This document shows, one piece after another, positions 49,225-59,151 of a stretch of DNA of 64,000 nt. The notes below the pieces were generated by a model. That model ran no database searches, was not told the DNA's origin, and worked only from the letters and a program-made list of their open reading frames with translations. Source of the stretch: Diorhabda sublineata (Eukaryota > Arthropoda > Insecta > Coleoptera > Chrysomelidae). The stretch spans positions 20,475,653-20,539,652 of the forward strand of contig NC_079478.1 in NCBI RefSeq assembly GCF_026230105.1, in the 5' to 3' direction. The position numbers were made by a program, and so were the translations under genes. Each line of letters starts with the position of its first letter. The first letter of the stretch is position 1.

Positions 49225-49440
49225 AATTGTTTCCCTTCCGTAATGTCGGCAGGTTATGTTTCGAGCTGAAAAGTTTCCAGACGGGCATATCGGGCAAGTT
49301 TGCCCGACGAACGAAACCGATTATTGTCGAAAAGTCTTTGCCAACGGTTTTTCCGGAAAGAGGGGACAATTCCGGGATGCATCTGAAGCGGGCGTGTCTA
49401 ATACTGCATCACAGTGAATCGTGAACGGCGTTTCTTATAT
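49225..49440 (+). other. GC-rich non-repetitive island, unexplained
   Basis: About 200 bp with composition near that of coding DNA (for example GGGCAAGTTTGCCCGACG and GAAGCGGGCGTGTC). The + frame from 49227 is open to 49424 (65 codons, ending HLKRACLILHHSES), but no acceptor-donor pair in a useful phase is evident and I recognise no domain. GGGCAAGTTTGCCC is a near-palindrome. Confidence 0.3.
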
Positions 49441-50099
49441 TCGTCATGCGATTGAAAAGTTTGTGATAAAAACGCGACTGATTTTCTATGATTATTCAAA
49501 AACAGGGAAACATATTTTTGGAAAATGTCATTTAAGAAAACGAATTTAACTTTACCATTGAAACACGTGATTACAAGGAAGAATCGTTCAGTACAGAATG
49601 ATCTGACAAGGGTTTTATATAAAATCGCTTTTACGATTTGGCACGTGTCTTTTTACATGGAAAATGCTTCTGCACAGGTAATTTTATCAATATTTCAATA
49701 AATTTTGAAAAAAAAATCTTTTATTCTATCTATTATCAATCTATTTTAGTAAATACTTTTCTCTATTTAAGTGATGAAGTTTTCATAAATATAATTTCAA
49801 CTTTAATACCCTATAACTCGGAAATTACAGTAAAAACAATATTAAAACAATAAAAAAGGCTGTAATCAAAAAATATTTATACATATACGTAGTATGTACA
49901 ACATTAATAACAAAAAAATTGAAAATCCCTGTGGAAAACAATAATAAATATTCGATTTCGTACACTTTTTCCAGTGTATAACCTTCTTATGACGTACAAC
50001 TCGTTTATTTGATAATTTAATCATTTTTCTCGGTATATGGAATTTTTCAAAGTTATACTTCGTTAAATATCGTACAATCATTTTTTATAATTATCTCTT

Positions 50100-50830
50100 C
50101 GTATTTCATGTTTAATTAGTTTGTATAAAACTTTGTCAAAGTTATATATCATTGAGAAACTTAAATATTTGATTGCGTACATTTTTTTAGTGTATTCAAC
50201 TTTTTTCTACGAGTATAACTCGTTTTTATGATAACTTGATCATTTTTATCGATATATCGAATATTTTTCTTAGTGTACAACATTCTCTTTCCAAAGTTTT
50301 CTCGGTATATCGAAATAATCGATTGCGTACACTTTTTCCAGTATACATACTGGTTTTTGACTTTTTTTCTTTGTGTACAACTCGTTTTTATAATAATTTA
50401 AGCATTTTTCTCAGTATATCGAACACGTCCAAGTTACACATCGTTCATAACCGATATAATCGTTTACTAACACTTTTCTTAGTGTACAAACAATCCTTTT
50501 TGCGTATAGCTGGTTTTTTTAAAACTTTTAACAGTTTCCTCAGTATACCCAAGTTGTAAAAGTTTTATCTCGTTTAAAACTGAAATAACTCATTGCGTAC
50601 ACTTTTCTCAGTGTATTTCATTTTTCAGACTTTTTTCTTTATGTACAACGTACTTTTATGATAATTTGATTGTTTTTCTTAGTGTATTTTTTATAATTAT
50701 CTCTCCCTGTTAATCTGCTTTTTATAGAACTTTTAAACAGTTTTCTTGTTATATCGAACTCGTAATCTCGAGAAACTAAAACATTCGATTTCGTACATTT
50801 TTTTCAGTGTACAAACATTAAAATTTTGAA
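50100..50830. repeat. Degenerate tandem repeat (CAGTGTA...GACTTTTTTCTTTATGTACAAC)
   Basis: Words such as TTCTTAGTGTACAA, GACTTTTTTCTTT(A/G)TGTACAAC, CTCAGTATATCGAAC and ATTGCGTACACTTTT recur with units of about 100-130 bp. The same words occur in the array at 48.64-49.06 kb and around 49.95-50.05 kb, so these are related. The + frame 50236-50559 is a repeat translation. Confidence 0.75.
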
Positions 50831-52050
50831 AAATATTATATACAGTCAATTTGGCAGCAGTGTGGTAAAAACTGAAACGCCCACATTTCATGGTATTAGT
50901 AAAATCCTATTAAGATATTAATTTTATCAAAAAATTTCACCATTTCAAATTCCTTGTTTGAAACAGGATATAACAACATAAATGACGTTAATATAAATAT
51001 TTAAACTATACGGTAAAAACCGTACAAATTTAGCGATGACATAAGCTAAACGTGATAGATATTTATAATCTGGTTTTTAAAATTTTTCCTATCTACTTCA
51101 GAAACTAAAAAAATTTCACATCATTCAAATCAACAATCATTTTGATTATTAAATTTAGTTTTCAGTCACATAGAAACCTGCCATATTATTATTTAAAACC
51201 AAAATTTGAAATTTAAATTAACAATATAGTAAAAGTTGATTATTTAGTCCCTAGAGGGCGCTTATTAAACCGAAACGACATTTGTCACTGTCCCGAAATA
51301 TTCATTTTAAATTTTTGATTAATTACGTTTTTTATATTAAAATCTAATTCTAGAACTTTCGACTTTCGGAAATCTCCGGCGCGTCCGCTAAATTTCTCTC
51401 GGAAACTGCGAGTTCCAAGGTTCGCTAGGCTAGGTTTGGTTAGGTTAGGACTTTTTGAAATCGATAAATCACATAAAAATTAAACACTCCCCAGTACAGT
51501 CTTCAGAAATATCATTCAAAAATTGAATTATATTAAAATTGGTTTAAACTGACAGTATCCAACGAGTTTGACCGGTTTTTCAGACTCCTACTTTAGTGAC
51601 ATCTAGGTACGCACGTTTGGAGTTAAAACCGAATATTTAATATCTAATTTTGTTATTTTGTTTATATTCCCTTGAACTAAAATTGGTTTATTTGTTTTCG
51701 TTAAAAAATACACTGTACAATCTCAAGATTCACTCGAAATGTTTATTTGATACATACACACTAATCCTTGATACAAATTATCAGATTTATACTAACAATT
51801 TCTCTAAGTGTGAATAATTTTTTTATACCTTAAGCCAATAAACAAAATCCGATAATTATTTACACGTTATCAAAAGGTATACTTTCAATACTCATTCAAT
51901 ACATTTCAATTTTTGCGTTGTTAACGATTGGAAAGTTTCCGAATTCAACCGAAGATGTTCAAACTTATCGATACGCTAAAAAATTATCCATTATCCATAT
52001 TTAAACGTGGCAGTATAAGTTTGTAGACGGGGGGTGGTCTAGACGGCCAA
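50831..52050. other. Intronic DNA, no recognised gene
   Basis: AT-rich. A GC-richer patch at 51360-51440 (ATCTCCGGCGCGTCCGC and GGTTAGGTTAGG) is unexplained. No splice-bounded frame was found. Confidence 0.45.
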
Positions 52051-52345
52051 AAACTGCAATAATATCGAAAGAATTACTGGAAGAACCTTGGATCAAGGTT
52101 AAAGAGATGGAAAGGCTATAAGAGACGATATCATCTAAAAAGTTCACCAAATGGTACTGGAAGAACCTCGAATCAAGGTTAGAGAGATGGAAAAGGCTAT
52201 AAGAGACAATATCATCTAAAAATGTCATCAAATGATACTGTAAGGACCTTGGATTAAGATTAAAGAGATGGAAAAGGCTATAATAGACGATATCATCTAA
52301 AAAGTTCATTAAATGGTACTGGAAGAACTTTGGATCAAAAAGGTC
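52050..52345. repeat. Minisatellite, four units of about 80 bp
   Basis: TACTGGAAGAACCTTGGATC and close variants start units near 52075, 52155, 52235 and 52317. Each contains AGAGATGGAAAAGGCTATAA and GATATCATCTAAAAA. The minus-strand frame 52001-52309 is its translation. Confidence 0.9.
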
Positions 52346-54115
52346 ACTAAATGATACATGAAGACAAAAGATGGTCCCATTAGTACCTGTCCTGACCTAG
52401 AGATAGCGGTAGTTGCTTGAATAATACCACGTCGGCTAGTATTTGTTAGCCCAACTAATATAAAAGCTGAACTAGATTATACTCTGGATGAGACCAAATA
52501 AATTTTACCAGAAAATGAATATAGAAAAGTGATATATAAAAAAAATTATATAAACGATTTTTTTCTTTACCCCTCGTATAATCCAAATCATTATAGTCTC
52601 GTACAGATAATTGAATATAAACACATTTGGTAATACCTTGGAGCGAATAACCTTCCTGCACGCTTTAAATCGACTCAAACTGAAAAGAATAACCTTCCAC
52701 GATTCCCAAGAAATAATCTACCATTTACTAAATAAGCTATCACAATGTTTAAGTCAGAAGTTCTTCATTTCCCCAGAAAATTATATATTCGGAGAATACC
52801 ATTTTGGTAATACTTTTCGTATTCCTCTCGTGGGAACCGAAACGTTGTACCCATTCGCAATGACCAAACCGAAAAAAAAAAAATAAATAAATAAACATCC
52901 TACAATACGAAGAAGTCTTGACACACCCACTAAAACGGTTTTAACTAATTCCATAGACGTATCTATTTGAATTCAATAGTAATATCATGTTTTTTTAAGT
53001 TATTTGAAATTTTTTTAAAGATGATATGAATTTATACACACATATTTACGTAATTTATTTATACTAACACTAAATACACTTAGCTATGCACTAATTTATT
53101 TAAATTCACCGTTTGTGTTATTTTCCACCATTCTGATTTGTTCACTGTGACATCTGATTGTTTAATCACTCTACGACTGTTAGACACTCATTATATTCAT
53201 ATTCCAGAAATTCATTTTACCGTAAACTAACAAAAAGGCGTTTTTAGAATCGTCGCTAGAAAAACAGATTACAAATTATTTAACATAAAATTTATATTCT
53301 ATTAGCATATTCGATTAGGTCCGGCTTCGCTATCAATGTCAGTGGACGATTTCGTTCGAAACATTTAAATACTTCATTTTATTTTTGGAAGATGTGCACA
53401 TTACAATAAAAAGGTCGTCAATTAATTAATTAACGCTTTCAACTATAATTAATATTTTAGGAGCCATTCATAAATTACGTCACACCAATTTTAGAAAATT
53501 TAAACTCCTCTGCCAGTCCTTGTCATATGCTGTCACATTTGTATAATCCTCCATACACCTTCCTGATGTGACGTCACGCTTTTTTAAAATTTATTCATGT
53601 GCTTAAAAATAATTGATAGAAAATAGTATTTTTGGGTTTTTACCTATACTTTAATCGAATAATCTAATAAAATCAACTTCAAATGTTTCATATAACCAAA
53701 AAAACCAATTACTAGTTAAAAACAATAAACGACTAATTTAATTAATAGTTGACATAGGACGTCACAAAAATTACATCATACCTACTGACCCCTAGTGACA
53801 AATTGCTACGTTTCGGTGATACTTTTCCTTCTCAATTGGAATTATAGACATTAAAAATATTTATTTCGTTAGTTTTATTATTATATTAAAATTTTTAACA
53901 ACTATTAATATTTTTGGGTACGTCTATAGTAGACACGCCTACATCAAGTGACCTCGGCGCCATGTTTCCAAACACCGTTTCATTTTTTGTCCTTTTAACG
54001 ACTTATTTTAATGTTTAAAATAAATATTACATATTTGTAGATAATGATCGTTAATGTGGGATAGTCCAAATACGATTAATTACTAAATATTATGCTAATA
54101 TCTTTTTTATTACAG
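52346..54115. other. Intronic DNA with a possible MITE fragment
   Basis: At 53463-53590 the sequence CATTCATAAATTACGTCACAC with a later TGTGACGTCACGC resembles ends of common insect DNA elements. A partial inverted partner (GACGTCACAAAAATTACATC) lies near 53759. The frame 52611-52886 is unexplained and lacks support. No gene recognised. Confidence 0.4.
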
Positions 54116-54160
54116 CATGCTCACGAGGAATCGATGAAAACCGGCCATGAGGTGAATAAA
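54116..54160 (+). CDS. tns: Candidate tensin linker exon, 15 codons, phase 0/0
   Basis: A 45-bp segment between a strong acceptor (TCTTTTTTATTACAG) and a strong donor (AAA|GTGAGT). Only phase 0 is open; the other two frames contain stops. It encodes HAHEESMKTGHEVNK. Phase 0 on both sides matches the donor at 2064 and the acceptor at 58682, so it fits between the C1 and phosphatase exons or after an alternative start. I recognise no conserved motif in it. It does not provide the expected last Cys of the C1 domain, which leaves room for a missed exon between. Confidence 0.6.
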
Positions 54161-55440
54161 GTGAGTCATACTTAAAATTTCTGTTGCTACATTAAAATTA
54201 ATCTACGTAAATACTGTTTTATACATCTTTTTTTATATATAAATAAATATTTGCAACAAACTTCATTTCTATTATGAAACGAACGTTATACTTATAACCA
54301 TAGGCGTAGCGTATCGTTTTTAATTTGGGTAACAAATTAAGAAATTTTTTATTGAAAATTTGTACAATTATAAAGGCTTTCAAGTGAATAACTTATTAGA
54401 TAATGTTTATTTTATTGAAAGACGTGTATTAATACGAAGTAATAGTAAATATCTCGAATTTTTCAACTTTTTTCATATTGTTTTGTTTATAAATCGTCTT
54501 GATTTCAGTTCTCTTTCAAATATTAGATTTTTTCGAGGTCTTTAATGAATTCAAATTATTAATACACTATCTTTAGCGCCTTCTTCTGATGTCTATTAAC
54601 GTCGATTAAGGTCGAATCACATTAATTTATGTATATTTAGGTGAATTGGCGTCTACTTTTGTCAGATATTGGCAACAAATATACATCGACGTCAATATTT
54701 GGCTCCTGGTATGTCTCCAACAATAATCCACCAACATTTATGGACTCCATTTTCTTTAATAGCTTTTTTAAGAAAATGTCCTCGCTTCGTTCGTCACAAA
54801 CAGGACCCAAATTTACCGAAAAGAAATCTAAATGGTATCATCTTTTAATCCCAAAACTACTTTTAACCTCAAATTGACAATTTTTTTCGCCAAATCGAGC
54901 TTTATTTCCTGGACTATTTCGAAAAAATTATCTTTTTCTTGTATTCGAGTGTTTTTTTAATATTTTTTCATATCCCATGCAGTTTTTAACATATTAATGT
55001 TTGTTTAATCTATTTGTCAAATATCGAGATGTTTGTCTTCTGTAAACAGCATCTTAGTCATAATTTTTCATATTTTTCGTATTCGTTTTTTAGTTTTTAC
55101 ATCGATATATTTTCAAATGTTGTTGTAAATATTAAATATCTCTTCGTAGAATATGATATACCGAGTGTCGTTTAATTAATTCGATACTACAACAAATGAT
55201 TGGAGAAAATCTAGTTTATTGTTAAAAATATGCGTGGGCAATGAAGCGGAAAAATTTAATATCACGTTTTATTAAGAACAATCCATTTATGTCTGAAAGA
55301 TAAATATCGTTTGTGAACGTGTTAATGTTTAATGGCTGTCAGCACATTTCTCTCGATGTTTTTTGCCTCAGTTTCATCAAATTCTTCTTCGTTTGAACTG
55401 AATTTGTAATCGGCGAGCGTTTTTTTGAAATCAGTAATCA
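54161..55440. other. Tensin intron, no recognised feature
   Basis: AT-rich. The frames 54360-54545 and 54641-54877 have no recognised similarity or splice sites. Confidence 0.5.
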
Positions 55441-55449
55441 GTGGGGACC

Positions 55450-55930
55450 AGATCTGGACTATACTAAACCGATTAGTTCAATTTAACCATAGTTGTCATC
55501 AATTTGTGATTCGGTGCATTGTATTGGTGGAAAAGTCGACATTTTAGGACGTTTTTCCTCACTTTTAGCATTCAAACCATCCATCAACTGTATGTTGTGC
55601 TTTTTGATCTGGTTCACCAACTGCAGTCCACTCAGTGATGATCGTTTTGATTCCGGAATGAAGTGATGGATCTATGGTCCATCCATTGTCACAAAATCTG
55701 TTTAATTATGTGTAAAAAAGATTTTGAAAAAAATGTCAAATGAGTAATCACCTCAATTGGACGACCAGCACGTTCATTATCATCTATGTCTATACGAACA
55801 CGTTTAAATACAGCAAATGGTTCTTTTGGATGGATCAGAGTCCTGATAACACTTTTGAAACCATTGATGAATTTGTACAAGATTTTTTCTTCAAGAATCA
55901 TGAAATCGTTTTTAAACTATTGTTTAAGTA
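55450..55930 (-). pseudogene. Mariner-family transposase remnant
   Basis: On the minus strand, 55901-55740 contains DDNERAGRPIEVIT, the (D/E)-x-R-x-GRP motif that follows the N-terminal helix-turn-helix in mariner transposases. Further left, about 55710-55660 gives FVTMDGP-stop-IHHFIPESKR, matching the VTMDE(T/S)W-HH-TPE block around the first catalytic Asp. A frame change then gives EWTAVGEPDQKAQHTVDG. Stops, frameshifts and the missing middle show it is dead. It is antisense to tensin. The opposite-strand frame 55740-55994 is a shadow. Confidence 0.75.
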
Positions 55931-56296
55931 TCTTCACTTAAATGGTTGTAACTTTTTTTTGATTAATCGAAACGTCATAAAATTTAACATATAGTTTTTT
56001 GAAAGTGGGTACTTCATAAACGGCATATGGATTTGACAGTGGTAGCGCCATCTGTGTGTCAGTCACACGACTTATTGAGTGATGTCGTAATTGATAAAAC
56101 TGCTTATTGTTTTTATTTCAATTTCTAGTTCGTATTTATTTTATTTTTTTTACATCGATTTAGCCGTATGAAATTCTTTCTTTTCAACAGAAATTTCACC
56201 ATTTGAACAAAGAATTTTTATTTTAAAAAAGATTTCATAATAATTATTATATTATTTATAAACAACTACAGATAAAGACAATTCATCAATAATATA

Positions 56297-56302
<6 letters not shown>
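55931..56302. other. Tensin intron, no recognised feature
   Basis: AT-rich and unique by eye. Nothing supportable was found. Confidence 0.4.

Positions 56303-56388
<86 letters not shown>
56303..56388. repeat. (TA)n microsatellite
   Basis: About 86 bp of uninterrupted AT dinucleotides. Confidence 0.95.
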
Positions 56389-56392
<4 letters not shown>

Positions 56393-56454
56393 AAATTCGT
56401 AACAAAATATTTTTTTGCTCTGAAATATTTCCATTTTTGCACAAACTTCCTTTT

Positions 56455-56730
56455 TTTAAATGTTCACTATCAACAATTTACTAAATTCGTGAATACATCA
56501 TATAGTGATTAACGCCATCTATTGTTCGATAGCGAAAACTCAATTCTCGTAGCAAGTATTTATGATTTTCATCAATATTTGGCAACATTTCCAATTCCAA
56601 TTGTACAATATTTCTTTTTTTAAAAGTTCACTATCAATGGTTTCTTAAATTCGTCAAGATTCACACGAATACAGTGAATAACGCCATCTATTGTTCGATT
56701 TCGAAAACTTATCCTCGTAGCAACTTAATT
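56455..56730. repeat. Two direct copies of a unit of about 180 bp
   Basis: TTTTTTTAAA(T/A)GTTCACTATCAA ... ACGCCATCTATTGTTCGAT ... CTCGTAGCAA occurs near 56450-56550 and again near 56615-56720, a simple tandem duplication. Confidence 0.75.
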
Positions 56731-57306
56731 TAGAACCTAAAAACATCAGGTGTTGATGAGTAATACATATACGAGGGTCAACGAAAAAATAGTTATTGAA
56801 TTTTCGTAAATATACATATAAATTGAGTTTTTAACTGAATATTTTGGATTAGATTAAATTATATTTCTTCATTTTAATTAAATTCCAAATGTACGTCACT
56901 GTTTACGTCATTAATCTTGTTTTATTTATCGTTTTTTTTTAGTCTGCGATTGATAATTTGCGATACAAATAACTTATTGAACTGTTATATCCAAAACAGT
57001 CTTTATGAAGCTTCAATAATACAACAATAGCTTTTAATTAGTTATAATAATAATAATAATGAAACTTAAACAAATCGATACGATTCCATTTCAAATGTAT
57101 TCAATGAGAAATTGTGATCTAAATATTTTTGTAAAACTGGTAAGTAATTATATTCGAAATTACGACAATCTGTATATTATTTTTTCGTGCAATTACAAAC
57201 TAAGCTCTTTGAGACTTCGGTAAAACCGTGCTTAGATGCTCGAATTTCTCTCCATGTAAAAAAATATGTAGAAATCTAACGGTACAAGGTCCCGACTAAA
57301 ATTTGG

Positions 57307-57540
57307 TTGCTCAAATATCAAAATTTTTTCGAACTAACTTTCACAGTACGTGTTTTATCTCAAATTCAAATCTCAAACAAATTTGAAACCAAACACTCTC
57401 ATCTAAGATGCAATTTTCACGCCATGGGAATCACGGATGATCCAGAGTGCCGACGGTGTGTCAAGGAAGACATCTGTGACTACACAAGCGTTGGGAAGCT
57501 TCATGACATCGAAGAGTTCAAAGTCAAAACGCTTCTCAAA
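57307..57540 (+). pseudogene. Scrap of a non-LTR retrotransposon (end of the pol ORF)
   Basis: The frame reads KHSHLRCNFHAMGITDDPECRRC followed by an acidic stretch and EEFKVKTLLKD. This resembles the His-rich and zinc-knuckle-like region at the C-terminus of Jockey/R1-type reverse transcriptase ORFs (GH-x-LR-HL-x-(M/L)GI-x-DP-x-CR-x-C). Only this tail remains, with no RT domain, and it is cut by the mariner-like terminus at about 57542. Confidence 0.6.
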
Positions 57541-57541
57541 G

Positions 57542-58070
57542 ATACGAGGGGGTATCCAAAAGTAACCTTAATAGCATTACCATGGGTAGAGCTTTTGTAG
57601 AACTGATTTCTGCCGCTAGGGATTCGTCGTCAGTTCAGTGTCGCGCGGGCCGTTTAGTTGCCTGGTAAATTTAAGTGAACAACGTGAAATTTTGTTTTCT
57701 ACTCGTTTTAATGTCGAAAACTACTTACAAAGATGATTCTATGGGGAAAATTCAACTGTATGAGTGGTTTTATCGATTTAAAAATGTCGATTGATGACAA
57801 CTCTCGCTTGGGACGTCCATCAACTGCCCGAATCGATGAAAATGTTGAAAAAATTTCGAGAACTTGCGCGTACAGACAGTCTGAAATCATTGAGCTTGGT
57901 TTGGCAAACATTTGTGTAGTTTTTCCACCATGACAACGCAACTGCACACTTAACCACGCACATTACTCGACTGATCTGTCTCCGTGTGACTTTTTCTTGT
58001 TTCCACGCTTGAAAGGACGGCGATTTGAATACATTGAAGACATCAAGAATTTGGGTATCCACTCTTAGAT
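57542..58070 (+). mobile_element. Internally deleted mariner-like element
   Basis: It starts with TACGAGGGGGTATCCAAAAG, the terminus type seen repeatedly in this window. Transposase pieces follow from the ATG at 57711: KTTYKDDSMGKIQLYEWF (helix-turn-helix region, stop at 57774), then SIDDNSRLGRPSTARIDENV. After a deletion of most of the catalytic core come FFHHDNATAHL (second Asp block) and TDLSPCDFFLFPRLKGRRFEYIED (third block). Blocks are in different frames with stops. It is inserted in or beside the retrotransposon scrap. Minus-strand frames over it are shadows. Confidence 0.8.
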
Positions 58071-58682
58071 ATAGGTAGACTCACAACAAAACTTTCCTTT
58101 GGTGATTGTCCTTTATCTAACCATCAATTTTCCACGTTGTGGTTGATTAGATCGATCCAAAACACGATACGTGAATCGTTTTTTTAGTATCTTCAATCAT
58201 CAAATCACATTTGATTCTGGAATAGAGCAAAAGGCTCAATAAACTGGTGAAAGGTCAATAGAGTTGTTCTAGATATTTAGAACTGAATCACAATGAATGT
58301 ATCAAGTTTGAAATCATTTAAACGATGACCTGGACAGTGGGAATCCCTAACTAGCACATCTTGGTTGTAGTCATATCGATGTAGATAATCCAAAACTAGA
58401 CATAGACTGCGATTTTTATATTAGAACTATTGAAAAAAGTTGAGGATTCCGATATATACAAAGGGATCCATGATCCGTAACATCTTCCGCTTGTACCACA
58501 CAATAAATAATTGGATTTGGGTGGTTTTCCTTTTCCCTTGGATCCTGTTTTTAATTGCTTTACAAAATTCAACGTTTCAACTCTGAGGTCTTCTTCTTTA
58601 TAGATTGCAATCTACTTCTCATCACCAATTGAGTTACCACGTGAAACCATTCATTCTAGAGTGAATATTCTGTCGTTTTCAG
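58071..58682. other. Tensin intron, no recognised feature
   Basis: Moderately AT-rich, largely unique sequence ending in the acceptor TGTCGTTTTCAG of the next exon. Its left part may belong to the 3' flank of the mariner remnant. Confidence 0.5.
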
Positions 58683-58895
58683 ATGCTCCGATCCACATCG
58701 TGCAATGGTTTCGGCGAGGCCCTCACGAGTCAACCGAGATCAACGCGTGGAGGTGCGTCTACCATGGATCTCGGTTACGTTACCGAGAGGATCATCTCCA
58801 TGTGGTTCCCCTCAACGGCGACATCTCGTTCTTATAGACAAGGACAACAGCAGGTCGCTCATATGTTGAAAAACAAACATGGAGATAATTATATG
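58683..58895 (+). CDS. tns: Tensin exon: start of the PTEN-like phosphatase domain
   Basis: Seventy-one codons in phase 0 between TTTTCAG and ATG|GTAACT. After a Ser/Arg-rich lead-in, the segment DLGYVTERIISMWFPS (about residues 29-45) is the hallmark opening of the tensin/PTEN/auxilin phosphatase-like domain. It continues with helix residues QQQVAHMLKNKHGDNYM. The exon begins with ATG in frame, so it could also start translation in an isoform, though the acceptor makes splicing more likely. It is followed after an 83-bp intron by the next domain exon. Identification as tensin is strong because the following exons carry the tensin-specific block order. Confidence 0.93.
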
Positions 58896-58978
58896 GTAAC
58901 TATTGGATTTTATTGTTTGACTTAGGGATCTTCGGGAAATGTTGGTTATCGTTATCGATTGTGTTAATTTCTTTATAG

Positions 58979-59151
58979 GTTTTTAATTTATCGGAACCGA
59001 AACGTTCGTTGAGGAACGAACATAAAAACGTCAAAGAAGTCGGTTGGGCTCCGAATTTGGCGCCACCTCTGGAGAAGTTGTGTAGTATGTGTAAAGAAAT
59101 CGATTCTTGGCTTTCGGGAGATAAACACAGAATTGCGGTTTTGCATTCTAG
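58979..59151 (+). CDS. tns: Tensin exon: middle of the phosphatase domain
   Basis: Runs from acceptor TTTATAG to donor AG|GTATAT, phase 0 to 2, 57 codons plus two bases. It begins VFNLSEPKRSLRNEHKNV, the FNLSE beta-strand conserved in tensin and PTEN. GWAPNLAPPLEKLCSMCKEI follows, equivalent to the WPD-like loop plus the CS-x-CK helix of tensins. In vertebrate tensins the loop reads W-P-D, while here the Asp position is Pro. The exon ends with IAVLHSR, the beta-strand and first residues of the P-loop, where Ser stands in place of the catalytic Cys. Confidence 0.95.

Larger units (their letters stand above)
2065..54115 (+). other. tns: Giant tensin intron (about 52 kb) hosting transposons, minisatellites and candidate alternative exons
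   Basis: The interval runs from the donor of the second C1 exon to the acceptor before 54116. If the candidate exons inside it are unused, this is a single phase-0 intron of about 52 kb. It contains most of the window's repeats, the Transib element, and three candidate phase-0 exons that could divide it or act as alternative starts. No other complete host gene was recognised on either strand. Confidence 0.6.

Noticed and set aside
52001..52309. Minus-strand frame with repeated FLDDIVSYSLFHL
   Set aside because: It is a translation of the 80-bp minisatellite, with no start or splice support.
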